Translations under genes and position numbers: made by a program | In this document: positions 54,546 to 64,000 of the stretch, in pieces | How positions within the stretch are numbered: the first letter of the stretch is position 1 | How the letters are laid out: each line of letters starts with the position of its first letter | Notes under the pieces: generated by a model | Databases searched by the model: none | The model's input: the letters and a program-made list of their open reading frames with translations, nothing else | Told to the model about the DNA's origin: nothing | NCBI GenBank assembly: GCA_002900995.3 | Contig: CM035311.1 | Coordinates: forward strand, 3,348,001 to 3,412,000 | DNA from: Ganoderma boninense | Taxonomy: Eukaryota; Basidiomycota; Agaricomycetes; Polyporales; Polyporaceae | Direction: 5' to 3' | Length of the DNA: 64,000 bases

Positions 54546-57500
54546 GCATTTCGCGGCTTAGGATGCCGCTCAGCGGCCGTTCCACCGCTCCAGGTTCCCG
54601 GAAAACTGCCGTGTCAGTCGTTACATCGGCCGTTTCTGTCCGCTCGCGGACCGAGTGCCCAGGATGCCGGGAGGGGTTCGCTTTCAGTTTCATGTTGGTC
54701 TTCATACAGAGCTACTCGGAACGGTCCGATTTGCGTCCGGTGCGGGCGGTTCCCGGACTGCATTCGCAGGCCTGTGAGCTTCGAGCACGACAGCGAGAAC
54801 GTCCGGTGGGTTCATTGCGTTGAGGTTGCTCAGGATTGCGCGCAGTGTGCCTGTACGTATTGTTTCATATAGATTTCTATTTCGCACTGACAGTGTCGGA
54901 ATTACACGCAGCTTGTTGCGACGAACACGAGCATCGCAACCGGTGGGGTGCAAGCGACTTACGCGTCGGCTGTGTGCCGACTGGGCGGCCGCGAGACAGG
55001 TACGCAGCGGAGCTTGGCTATCGAGCCGTTTGGCTGCCCACTGCTTACGTGCGGAACTTGTTTTTTGACTGGAACGTGCACAGGGCTTGCTCGCTCAACG
55101 CCAGTTTAATGCAAATTGAGCTTGCGAGGGCTGTCGTCTGGGTATTCCTTGGCGTCCCCTCGCGCCTGCCTTTCGCGCAACGGTCGCAAGGAACTGCACG
55201 GCACTGTGCCACCTGCACGCCGGCGATTCCGCATTCCAGGCAGCGGATGTTCGTCCAGGACTCATGGCACGAGGGAAGATCACGGTCAGGACAGTCGCAC
55301 GGTCGCCCAGGTGTCCGCAGTTCACATGGCTGGACATTGCTGTATTACGATGCGGTTACAGCGACGAATGCTCACGGTGCTGGTCCCTAAGCAAATCGTT
55401 TCGCGCTTAGGATGCCGCCTTTGCAGCTCCGAGCCAGGGCGCGTGCCTGCCTTGAATTATGTTCACATTTCACGTTGCTGACTGTCTGCACCTCCAGTAA
55501 GCTCGCGCATTTCCGAGCTCCGTCGGAAACAACAACCATCCAGGACCACGATGGGAGCGGTACTCGCCGGTGTGCTGAACACCGGGACAAGCCAATCCCG
55601 CGCTGACGAGGGCGAGAGCATGGCGGCCTCGAGCCGTGGCCAAGTCCTCCCCATCGACCCCTTCGCCCGCGACTCAAACTGTCAATAGCAGACTGGAGCA
55701 TATTGGCGCACGACGGCCGCGCACTCAGCATGTCTGCTCCGCGTTACCGCCCTGCCACGGTCGCGCACTTCTTGGTTCCTCGATCTCCGGGAGTACCGTT
55801 CAGCGTGATATCGTGTCCGCCGTCTGTGAGTGCGGCCTCGACGGCCTGTCCTAGTTTCATCCGGCAACAGTAGCTGAGGCTTAATTCTGAGCAGGGCGTG
55901 CGGAAAATCAGTATGTATTGCACTCTTTTCGAGCTTTATTTCGCGCTTAGGATGCAAATCGAAGCGTCTTGCAGCCAGTTCATGTTTTTTGCGAGAATCA
56001 CGCCACGGACGGTGCGCGGGCCACTTCTCGTCGGCGCATCGCACTGCGAAGCGGGGAAAATAGCAGGTACGGCGCTCTCGGATATTGAGCTAGCCGTTTC
56101 ACGGCGTAAGCTGACTGAATAGTATGTGATGAATGAACGTGCCGTCTGCATGCATGCGCTCGGAAGCTCGTGGCGAGGCAGGAGCTGCAAGAAGCAGGAC
56201 TACGAGGCGAACCTGAGAGCAGCGGTTGGGCACGGTCTAAGCGGTGCGTCGCACGTCTTGAAGTCACATCAGTTCATACGAATTGCTGACGGCTCTCGCC
56301 TCAAGCGACCGCAGTGAACTGCATGCCTTGTGCCAGGAATTCCGTACCGTCGACTGCCATGTCCGTTTCGGACCTAGTACCGCTGGACATAAGGCGGGAT
56401 TAGTCTCCACGTCGTTTGTGCTCAAGGTGTGGTGGACATCTCTATACTGCGTGCGACAGAGCTAGGAAGACTCACATCGGTGGCCTTTGGCGATAGCGAT
56501 ATTGTTTCGCGCTTAGGATGGTAGGTACGCGGCGGAATCAGGGTGCGTATCATATCATAACCGGGATCTACCCTCAGGCTGCTCCACAATCGGCATTAGT
56601 GTTTCGCGTCTCTATGTGGTATGTCAACATAAACAACAACCATCCATTACACGTTCGAGTTTGTGCCCCATCACAGAACATTCACTCTGCAAACCCAGAC
56701 CGCGGAATTCCGGCGAGTCTCTAGTTCCAGAATCGTCAGGAACTGGAACCGCTTGCTACGACGAGCTGGAAGCATTTCGCGCATTAGGATGTTGTCCGTG
56801 CTGCTGAGAAAGTACGTGCATTCGCTTTAGGCCTAATTATCATCCCTTCCCGCTGACTTGTCGCATTCACCCTTGCGTTCCAGCGTCCGATTCCGTCCAG
56901 GTCTGCCGTCTATCATCATAAACAACAACATCCAGGACCTGCCCTTGCTCCACCTGACGACATATCCCCGCGACATGCGGACCTCTAAGGTTTGCGGATG
57001 GCAGCCGCTGACCTTGAAATAGCCATTCGGTTCTACAGCCCCAATCATCGTCCGGTCTCAGGCATCGGGCAGACAGATCCGTATATTTTATAGTTTTAGC
57101 CACCCGTTTAGAGTCGGACTTGGCTTGAATGTAGTTCCCGGCTGAACTTCGGTATTGTTGCATGGTCTGGCCACCACTTGGGTCGTACCCATAGAATCAT
57201 CGCTCCGGCCATGCGATGTGGCTTCTAGCTGCCGAATCAATAATATTCTAGATAACGAGACGTGTAGAATACGCAGTGAATCGAGTGTCTCTACGATCGC
57301 GATGCAGTTAGCCATGGATCCGAGCACCGGCTTGAGCGCTCAAGCGCTCAACGGCTTGGCATCCAACCAACCACCACGGCTCCTTACCCGCACAGTTTTC
57401 CCAATGCGAACATCGTTCGGCCGTCGTGGCGCACTCAATCACTGTTTGAAACTGGGCCTAGGCGACTCTCCGGCTTGGACTTGGCGACGACGTGGAGTTC

Positions 57501-59090
57501 TCGGCCACGAAGCGTCTCGCTCTTGAGCTTCGTGGCACATCCCGATCTGCCAGCCTCGCTCTCCGTCTTCCTGGATCGCTTGCAACGCACTACGTACTTG
57601 CTTCGTGTCACTTGACGACTGGTGCAGACTCGGATATACATAGTGACTGTCGGCTGGTGCACATCGCCAGCGCGACGTGCCTCGACTAGTGCCTGGCTGC
57701 TTCTACGGCTTGACACCCACGCGATCTCTCGACCATTGTGGCGCGCAGGGCCTTCTCCGGCCACGTTTTTCAAGCGACAGTTGAAAAAGGTGAGTCTCAC
57801 AAGTAGGCCATGTGTATCGTCCGTTGCGGTCTTCGAGCGAGTGCTGGCATGCTGGCGGGACCACGTCGGAGCCGGGACGATGCTTGGTGAGCGAAAACGC
57901 TCGAGTGTGCCGTTGATCGCTTCTGCCCTCAGGGCACCTTCCGGAGCCGTTCGGGTGTCAATTCCGGCCGCCGTTCTCACTGGGGCAGCAAGCGGTGTGG
58001 TTACACGATGCAAGTGTGATCCGAGAGCAGCGATGCCATCGCCAGCACTCGCGCCGCCATCATGGCTCAAGTAAGTAGCTCTGTTCCGGACCCTCCGATC
58101 ATTGCATTCCCTTATGCTCGAGCTCACGACGACCCTGGCCTGCTCTTCGGCCTGCTTGGCTGTGTTTCCCCGTCGACTCCATGGCTGCTTCCATCCCTCC
58201 CTCCGAGTCGCTCCTCCACCTCCTCTCCCGTACGGCATTGACTCGACTCACAAGCACCTTCCGAGCTCTCCTCGGTCGTCGCCCCTCCGCCGTATCATCG
58301 AGTGAAACCGCTGTCAAACTCCTGTTCGGTCGACATGGACGTTCTCTACCGGCAGCATGCGATTGCGCATCGTGCTTGCGTCGGGATGCCTGGCTTACAT
58401 TTGGAGTCTGAGGTCAAAGACTCTTGTGGTGAGTACATTTCCGTGTCTCTGTGCCCTCGAGCTGCAGCCATCCAGCACCCGCCTTCCAGCATGTCCCTCT
58501 CCGAGGCTTTGTCTGGCACGCAGCTGCGAGCCTGCATGTGTGAACGGTGCATGCTCGTAACTGGTAGTTCATTTATTCGATGCTTGATGCTTGTCATGCG
58601 AAATGGCAGGTTATCCAGCAACCTCGGCGGCTGAACGACCCTGTAAGGTGAGTCAATTTTCGACTTGCACAGTACACGCTCACCTTGACGTGCATGTCAC
58701 GCACAGCGCTCCGGAGCGCAGCCGGCTCTGGGTGCAACAGAGTTGGTGCCTATGTATTCTTGGACAGCATCGGCGAGTGCAAGTTCCATGGGCTGTAGAA
58801 CAGGTGAGTGTGGTCGCGTTTTCAGATGCATCCCGAAGTACGCATACCTCCAGTGCGCCGGCGGATGCATCAACGGAGCACGTCATTAGACGGCCATGGA
58901 TCCATACTTCAAAGTATGTCGCCTTTCGCGTGGTGCGTCCTCTCTTTTACGAGTTTTGCGCACTGAGGAACCGGATACCGGGGTCCGTGTTGCCTGCTGT
59001 CGACTCGGATTCCGCTGTGGAAAGCAAAGGGGTGCACTCACGGTAGGCTGTCGAGAGGTGAGTTTTCCTCAATACTCGTCTGCATCATAG
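54545..59090. repeat. Repeat block C, copy 2 (inverted, diverged)
   Basis: Reverse complement of 4660-9358 with substitutions and many one-base indels. Open frames in one copy are broken in the other: a frame that is open on the minus strand at 5089-5577 is disrupted at the matching site around 58190-58320. This argues against coding function. The dispersed motif pairs are kept near 55400/55530, 56508/56630 and 56775/56918. Confidence 0.7.
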
Positions 59091-60590
59091 CCGGCTGAAT
59101 AATAGTCTGCGTATCAGCCCTCCCGTGGCACGGAGGCCATCGCTGAGACTCACACTGGGGTCGTCTCCCATGAGGTACTCCCGGCCACTCCGAGCGGTCG
59201 CGAGGACTCGGGAGACTTCAGTACGTGTGTGCGGGACGCCCGGCCACAGACATCGAAGTTCAAGGTGAGCCGGCTGGTTTTTTGCAGTCGTGCAGGGCCA
59301 GTTCCACTGGAATTGGTCTGAGCACAATGTTTCGTACGAGGTGCTCTGCAAGCTGTATTGTCCACCGGGATCGACAATTGCCAACCCGGACTCTTGTCGG
59401 CCTCCGAGCGGGCAGCAGGCTATCCGCCTCCGCGACGAGGAGTCCGGCGCGCGACTGGTTTCGCGCTTAGGGTATGCGCGGTGGGAACAGCCCGCTCTCC
59501 ATCCTGCGTGAATGACATGGTGAGCACCGACGCGTCGCACACAACGGACATATCGCTCCAGACGTAGGGGCCATTCAGACGATTTGGATGGCTCGAGAAC
59601 ACTCTGTACGGGACGCCCGGCAGAATGTGTCGCACCCAAGGTGAGCGTGGCTGCATTTGCGGGATTCGTGCTGGCCGGATGTGCGTGTGCCTGACCCCGA
59701 GCTTTCGCAGGAGCAGCCGGCACAGGCGACTGCGGTGTGCGGCTGGGGTTTCGACCTGGAAGCCGGCATGGCAACCCGGGCGCAATGGACCAAAGACCAA
59801 CGCGACACAGGGCGCGGAGAGTTTGCGCGCGCGGGGGCTGAGCTCCGGAGACGTGCAACAAGACGGGGCGGGGAGTGCCTGTATTTGGAGCCCGCGTGTT
59901 TGCCTGGAGGACAGAGGGGAGAATAAGTACATTCTGTAGCCATGTATGCATACTGTACATCTTGCAACAAAGCCTCCCTCCCGCAACTCCGAGCAGACAG
60001 CCTCTGCCTCCCGCCCGTGAGCCTCGAAAACTGCGAATCCGTCTCCACTGTGTCGCACCATCTCCCCCATGTCCATCTCTCCTGGCCCCTTGTCCATCTC
60101 TCCTGGCCCCTTGTCCATCTCCCTTGCACCCTTGTCTCCCAGAGTCCGTGTTTGTTTCTCTGGCCATTCTCGCTCGCCTGCCGTGCCCCGCAAACAAGCA
60201 CCGCGGATCAGCACGCTCGCACCAGGGCCCGAGACCGGTGCCCGCCAAGACGGAGATACCGACGCCCTCATGGCGGACCGCAGAGCAGCGGTCATGCGCT
60301 GCCACTCTCGCCCCGGACCCTATCCAGATGGTCCTTGCATCGTTCATGCCATCAATAGAACCCAGTCAGGCCAACGATGGAAACGCATACCGGGACCTAT
60401 TGCCACTCGTGCCTCCGCTTGCGTTACGCGGCCATCCGTCCGCACACGTTGATGGATGGGTTTGTCAGGTGGCAGCTGCCTCGGGATCCCGCGTGCATCT
60501 GTAGGCGGAAAATAGGACGGGCGTCGGGGATATAATGGCTGGAATGGAGGGGAGCGGACACCTCAACGCCGAAACTTGCACAACATTGTC
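59090..60590. repeat. Repeat block B, copy 4 (inverted)
   Basis: Reverse complement of 3190-4660, ending with the promoter of the esterase at 60602. It holds the 20-bp tandem repeat near 60075-60125 and one degenerate copy of the dispersed motif near 59458. No gene. Confidence 0.7.
60531..60536 (+). promoter_or_regulatory. TATA box of esterase copy 4
   Basis: TATAAT 66-71 bp upstream of the ATG at 60602, at the same place as in the other copies. Confidence 0.6.
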
Positions 60591-60601
60591 CACAGTCCGG
60601 C

Positions 60602-61863
60602 ATGTTGCCCCAGCTCCTCGCCAGCGCTGTCCTCGTGAACGCCGTCGCGCTCTCAGCCCTCGCCGCTGGGCCTGCCCCAGGCCAGATCAAAAACCTCGTC
60701 ACCTTCGGCGACTCCTACACCGACGTCGTGAGTTCATCTTTCGCATTTCCGAGCAAAAACATACACCAGCACTCACCTTCACCGCGTCGGCGTCCACCAG
60801 GATGGGCATGCAGACGGCGGGATCATGTGGCCCGTCTTCGCCTCACAGGACGGCAACTTCGGGCTCTTCCCCTTCGCCAAGTCCGGCGCGACGTGCTCCA
60901 ACAACCTGACCGACCGCCCCTTCCCGTCCGTGTTCGAGTCCCAGCTCCCGGCCTACTTCGCCGAGAAGGCCAACGGGTCGCTCGCCGCGCTCAAGCCCGA
61001 GGACACGATCTACACGCTCTGGATCGGCACGAACGACGTCGGGGTCAACGCGCTGCTGACGGGAAGCCAGACCCCGGGCGTGACGGTCGCGGACACGGTG
61101 ACGTGCGCGGTGGAATGGGTGCGGACGATGTACGCCAGCGGCGCGCGGAACTTCATCTTCCAGAACGTGAGTGTCACCCTGTCTGCATGCACTGTATGGC
61201 ACTGGCAGGAGAAATGCGCGATACTCACCGGAATGAAACGACGACTCGGAACATGAACGCCACAGATGATCCCGCTGGAAACCACCCCGCTCTACTCGGC
61301 GGACTCGTACCCGAACCGGTACTGGACCGCGCAGCGCAACACGACCGAGTGGAGCGTCTTCATGAAGGAGCTCACCACGTCCGGCAACGCCATCGCCTGC
61401 CTCGAGCTCCAGCTCCTCGCCCCGATTCTACATGGCGCGCACATCGGTGAGCTGCGCCAGCGGGGAACAAGCAGAGCGGTACTCACTAACCGCGCCACAG
61501 GCTTCTTCGACTCGCACTCCCTCTTCGCGGAAATGTTTGCGCATCCGCAGCTGTACCTAAATGGCACCGCGCCGCTGAACGTCACCGGCGCCGTGCACTC
61601 GTGCGTCTTTGAGCTGAACGAGAGCACGGGTGACCCGGGGGTGTGCACGGACGCGACGGGGACCGACCAGGACAGCTTCTTATGGTGCGTCGTCTTCTGG
61701 GCTGGAGTTCCGTGTAGTCTGTGGGTGTAGTGGTGCTGACGGCTGGTCCACGGACAGGTTCGACGAGCTACACCCGTCCGTTCAGGCGGAGCGAGTCGTG
61801 GCGAAGGCGATCTCGGATGTCATCCACAGGAGATCGGAAAAGTGGATTACCTGGCTGTCGTGA
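60602..61863 (+). CDS. Secreted CE16 carbohydrate esterase (GDSL/SGNH acetylesterase), copy 4, intact
   Basis: Five exons, 60602-60727, 60801-61166, 61266-61446, 61501-61684 and 61758-61863, join in phase into 320 aa. Exon 1 encodes the signal peptide MLPQLLASAVLVNAVALSA and the nucleophile block FGDSYTDV. Exon 2 carries GTND. Exon 3 begins MIPLETTPLYSADSYPNRYW. Exon 4 has FFDSHSLFAEMFAHPQLYLNG and several N-glycosylation sites (NGT, NVT, NES). Exon 5 has the DELHPS Asp/His block and ends ITWLS. The product should be secreted and deacetylate hemicellulose-derived sugars. It is the mirror partner of the copy at 1919-3180; the other two copies in the window are broken. Confidence 0.9.
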
Positions 61864-62149
61864 GGATGAGGCATTCGGAAGGAGGCTTGTAGAAGAAGGC
61901 GGGCACATTGCATCTGTTCTCGACGTGTCACAGGACACAGGCCGAAAAATGGGCAGAGGACGTACCTCTGATTCCTCTAACAGCATCCAATAATCCAAAG
62001 CTACAGCGTATACGAGGAAAAAGCGCACCAAACTCACCGGAGGCACCGTCGCTGCTGTACCCCACTCAAGCCTTGGACTCCGATTTCCCTCCCCGGCCCC
62101 TGCCCTCATCCCTTCACACACACACAGACGTACAGCATAATTGCACCCC

Positions 62150-62660
62150 AGAGCCTCATGCATTGAACATAGAAAGTGAAATACGCACATAAAGATCTAC
62201 TAAAATACTGTCCCTCCAACACGGGCCGCCCCCGACACCAAGTCCGTCGGTACGATCTTGAGATGAAGGATGTCGCTCTCCCCCGCGAAATGGTTCAAGG
62301 CCCTCCCAGAGGCGTGCGCCGAGTGTGAGTCGAGCAGAGAGCATCCTCGCGCCGCGCCCGATTGCGGTCTCACCGCGTTTCACGAGTTGTGATTGGCTCG
62401 TGCAACACTCTCGATCGCGTTTCTGCCTCGTATAAGCGCTCGTCGTCTCTGCTTTCCTCGCGTTTTGCACACTCCTTGCAGCCTCGTTCTCGCTTGCTGC
62501 GCGCCCTTCGCCCCCACTTCTCCCCGCTTTCCTCTCGCTTCCACGACCATTCTGCCTCGTATTACCACGCATACATCAAGCCGACCTCGGCCTCGTTCGC
62601 TCTTTCCCGGTCAACGTCGCCCCAGCCCCTTCCTCGACACTCTCGCCTCCAGTCCCGCTC
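62150..62660. repeat. Repeat block A, copy 4 (inverted), cut by the gap
   Basis: Reverse complement of about 1121-1640. It stops at the second N gap in the middle of the block, so this contig ends inside repeat sequence at both sides. Confidence 0.75.
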
Positions 62661-62760
62661 NNNNNNNNNNNNNNNNNNNNNNNNNNNNNNNNNNNNNNNN
62701 NNNNNNNNNNNNNNNNNNNNNNNNNNNNNNNNNNNNNNNNNNNNNNNNNNNNNNNNNNNN
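62661..62760. other. Assembly gap (100 N)
   Basis: A second run of exactly 100 N, between the repeat contig and the continuation of transcription factor 3. Confidence 0.95.
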
Positions 62761-62768
62761 AATCATAG

Positions 62769-64000
62769 CTACGTCGAAGACCTCGAAAGCAGGCTAGAAA
62801 GCATGGAGAAGCTCGTCAGTCAGGTGAGGTTGTTCATGCGCCTCTCCCTAATCTTGCTAAGATGGCGATCCCCCAGCTCGCCGCCCCCGGCACAGACGTA
62901 GCCAAAACACTCGATGCCGAGCATCCAAACAGCAATGCGATTCAGAGCGTGGTGGCACAGTCAGAGCAGCCGCACGCCGGATCTGGGTCTCGCGCCGTCG
63001 AGCTCCCGCCCAGTTGTCCGTCACTGACCATCGCGCCCACGCCACCGGCTGCAGCCGATGGTAACGATCCACCGAGTGAAGACGAAGCGGCTGAGCTCGA
63101 CGAGGAGCTCACGGGGCCCATGCAGAAGCTGTCCATGCACTTGCAGCCGTCCCGCTACCACGGGAAATCCAGCGGGCTAGTGTTCTTACGTTCCGCGCTG
63201 GCGTTTACGAACAAGCGCATCGGGCCTCTGCCTGCATTGAAATATGGACGAACACCAACCAGTAAGCTCATCTTGCTTTCCGAATTTCTTATATCATGAT
63301 CTGACTGAGTGTGCGCCGTACAGTGGCTGAAACCGTTCGTGGACGACGACTTCCCCGTGTTCGAAGCGAGCCTCTTTCCGCCGCCCGATCTGCTCGACGC
63401 GCTCGTGGAGCTGTATTTCCACCATATGAACTCCCACTTCCCGTTGCTGCACGGCCCCATGTTCACGCAGGCTGTCAAGGCCGGGAAACACCTCGTCGAG
63501 GGCGGCTTCGGCGCGACGGTGATGCTGGTGTGCGCGATTGGCTCGCGGTTCACGCGCGATCCGCGTGTCCTTCTGGCGGAGTCGAACTACCACCCTTACT
63601 CTGCGGGGTGGAAGTGGTTTCAGGCAGTCGAGAGGGCGCGGAGGCTGTCGTTCGCGCCTGCCGGGCTGCATGACCTTCAGGTCTATGCCGTACGCGGTTT
63701 GAGTTCCTCCGATGCGAACCTCCAATGACACGTCCTTCCTCCAGCTTATGGCGCTGTTCTTGTACGGGTCGAACGCGCCTGCGGGGATATGGGCGGTGGT
63801 CGGGGCGGGCATCCGGGCGGCCGTCGAAGTCGGGGTGCACCGTAAGCGGATGTACTCTCCGACGCCAAACGTCGAGGAGGAGCTCTGGCGGCGGGCGTTC
63901 TGGTGAGTACTGGTGCCATGGGCTGTGCCAGACCAGACTGTGAGCTCGGGGACTCGGACGCCGTAGGATATTGGTGTTGCTGGAGTGGACGCAAGGCTAT
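62769..64000 (+). CDS. Zn2Cys6 transcription factor, paralogue 3, exon 5 onward (partial)
   Basis: The first exon (62769-62823) is 55 nt, begins in phase 2 after an AG, and encodes YVEDLESRLESMEKLVSQ, the coiled coil that follows the zinc cluster in the paralogues. Exon 6 is about 62862-63261 (SRYHGKSSGLVFLRSALAF). Exon 7 ends at 63689 (HFPLLHGPMF, GATVMLVCAIGSRFTRDPR). Exon 8 is 63745-63902, 158 nt as in both paralogues, and here encodes the intact Trp of EEELWRR. Exon 9 starts at 63967 and runs off the window. The junction of exons 6 and 7 is in phase only if exon 7 begins at 63310 rather than at the position used by the paralogues (63324). The first four exons are at 49492-49864. Confidence 0.8.

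Noticed and set aside
1..64000. Transposon proteins, LTRs or Helitron signatures for the 9.36-kb unit
   Set aside because: No reverse transcriptase, integrase, transposase or Rep/helicase motif, and no flanking terminal repeats, were found by reading. A profile search would be needed to exclude very decayed remnants.

Overview
The window looks like a filamentous basidiomycete (Agaricomycetes, probably a polypore; the order is inference). The evidence is GC-rich coding sequence, many short GT..AG introns of about 45-100 bp, a 6-nt microexon, F-box/LRR genes of the type expanded in mushrooms, secreted CE16 (GDSL) esterases, an M35 peptidyl-Lys metalloprotease and Zn2Cys6 regulators. No prokaryotic, rRNA, CRISPR or recognisable transposase/reverse transcriptase features were seen.

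Layout. (1) 1-12872: a roughly 9.36-kb repeat unit made of non-coding block A, a CE16 esterase on the minus strand, block B and long non-coding block C, followed by a second, incomplete unit (A, esterase, part of B). (2) 12873-50110: a central region holding an F-box family (one intact gene, one frameshifted gene, two fragments), three FAD monooxygenases (two of them near-identical inverted copies), an M35 peptidase and an M35 pseudogene, a glutathione S-transferase, two tandem Zn2Cys6 transcription factors (the second with one in-frame stop), an unnamed basidiomycete family gene with one in-frame stop, another F-box gene, and the first exons of a third Zn2Cys6 factor. (3) 50111-50210: N gap. 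(4) 50211-62660: a separate contig that is essentially the reverse complement of the left repeat block (B, esterase, A, C, B, esterase, A). (5) 62661-62760: N gap. (6) 62761-64000: the continuation of the third Zn2Cys6 factor, cut by the window end.

The two halves of the third transcription factor meet at the intron position used by both paralogues, so the repeat contig either sits inside that intron or was placed there by scaffolding. The outer esterase copies (1919-3180 and 60602-61863) are intact; the inner ones (11271-12524 and 51321-52588) carry different frameshifts.

Working together: regulators, FAD monooxygenases and a GST side by side suggest a xenobiotic or secondary-metabolite response neighbourhood, with secreted esterases and a secreted protease serving plant-biomass or nutrient degradation. 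This functional grouping is inference. Much of the window is a record of duplication and decay: whole genes, gene ends and promoters recur in mosaic order.
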